A DNA stretch of 64,000 nt from Brachypterus glaber. Its lineage: Eukaryota > Arthropoda > Insecta > Coleoptera > Kateretidae. Position 1 is the first letter of the stretch, and the number at the start of each line of letters is the position of its first letter. A model generated the notes under the pieces. The model did not search any database. It was given only the letters and a program-made list of their open reading frames with translations, and was not told the origin of the DNA. Shown one piece after another: positions 63,494-64,000 of the stretch. Position numbers and translations under genes: made by a program. The DNA is taken from contig OY294044.1 of the NCBI GenBank assembly GCA_958510825.1, positions 81,080,895-81,144,894 of the forward strand. The letters run 5' to 3'.

Positions 63494-64000
63494 TACATAC
63501 AGTGAGGTCCAAAACTCACTCTCACCCTTCTTAACTTTTAAACGAAATGAGATATCGACTTTCAAATTTGGAAAACATAAATAAGACAAAGTAATCTATC
63601 TTTTGACATATTATGTTAAATATATCATATTTTAGCGTGGCCAGGGGGGCATGCCGTGAGCTACATCATTTTAAAGATAATAAAATTATCTATTCGACCA
63701 TATATTTTTATTTTTTTTTTCAAAAATTTTCAAGGTTTTCATTTTTTATTTTTTTTTTGCTAAAAAATACGATTTATTAATATTTTGTAAATGTTTAAAG
63801 ATAGCATTTAAAATTATATCAAAAGTATGATTTTCGCATTTTTTCTCACAAAATTAACCATTTTTTAAAAATTCCCATTTTATAAGCTTTAAAATAATGT
63901 ATCACACGGCCCCCTTTTTATTTAAAAATTGTCCCCCTGCCCCCATTTTAAAAGCTGAAAATATTAAATATATCCAGCAAGATTATTTGTGTTGTCTTAC
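63494..64000. mobile_element. Fold-back element FB-A, copy 3, cut by the window end
   Basis: 'tacatacagtgaggtccaaa', 'gagatatcgactttcaaatt', 'aaataagacaaagtaatcta' and the inner 'ccattttaaaagctgaaaat' + 'att' match the 1.7-kb copy in order. Much of the right arm is visible to 'tgtgttgtcttac', but the last about 80 bp of the right end lie beyond the window. Confidence 0.75.

Noticed and set aside
1..64000. Host protein-coding exons, tRNA or rRNA genes
   Set aside because: I looked for long frames, splice-bounded coding blocks, tRNA boxes and rRNA-like conserved stretches and found none that could be supported; all recognisable coding is retroelement or transposon.

Overview
The window is AT-rich eukaryotic, almost certainly animal, intergenic DNA. 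I would guess an insect or other arthropod, because of the repeat types: Penelope-like retroelements with GIY-YIG endonucleases, a Tc1-type transposon with a WPAxSPxMNPxEN motif, an insect-style MITE with a 'ggggtcatccataa' terminus, and many fold-back elements. I see no intact host gene, no tRNA or rRNA gene, and no CRISPR array. The only long open frames belong to retroelements. Species cannot be fixed from the sequence alone.

Layout. 1-29 kb is a patchwork of fold-back (long inverted repeat) elements, short MITEs, two satellite blocks at about 9.9-11.0 kb, a decayed Tc1-like transposon (16.8-17.6 kb), a non-autonomous TA-flanked DNA transposon (26.26-27.91 kb) carrying a LINE 3' fragment, and several copies of a dispersed composite repeat. 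29.1-40.0 kb is a cluster of Penelope-like elements (PLEs), here called A, B, C and D. 40-64 kb returns to fold-back elements, MITEs, a hAT MITE with an 8-bp target duplication, a GC-rich island at 48.06-48.96 kb, a roughly 250-bp tandem repeat (50 kb), a nested 2.7-kb palindrome (51.5-54.2 kb), and a second TA-flanked element with a transposase remnant (54.75-56.28 kb).

The PLE cluster is the most informative region. Four insertions (B1 30,471-36,009; A 30,967-34,996 nested in B1; D 36,735-38,450; B2 38,603-39,946) share one design. Each is an inverted, head-to-head pair of 5'-truncated copies with the 3' ends facing outward. Each has a single 30-50 bp unpaired tail on one side and an exact 12-bp target-site duplication. 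Each 3' arm carries a hammerhead-type ribozyme fold with a tiny self-complementary stem III and one extra nucleotide between the CUGANGA core and stem II. Families A and D have the canonical core. All four family-B copies carry a double change at core positions 3 and 8 that would convert the C-G core pair into U-A. Family A encodes a near-complete reverse transcriptase plus GIY-YIG endonuclease, interrupted by one frameshift and a 200-N assembly gap at the palindrome centre.

All boundaries come from reading by eye. Identity levels, family names and activity are inferences that need alignment or assays.
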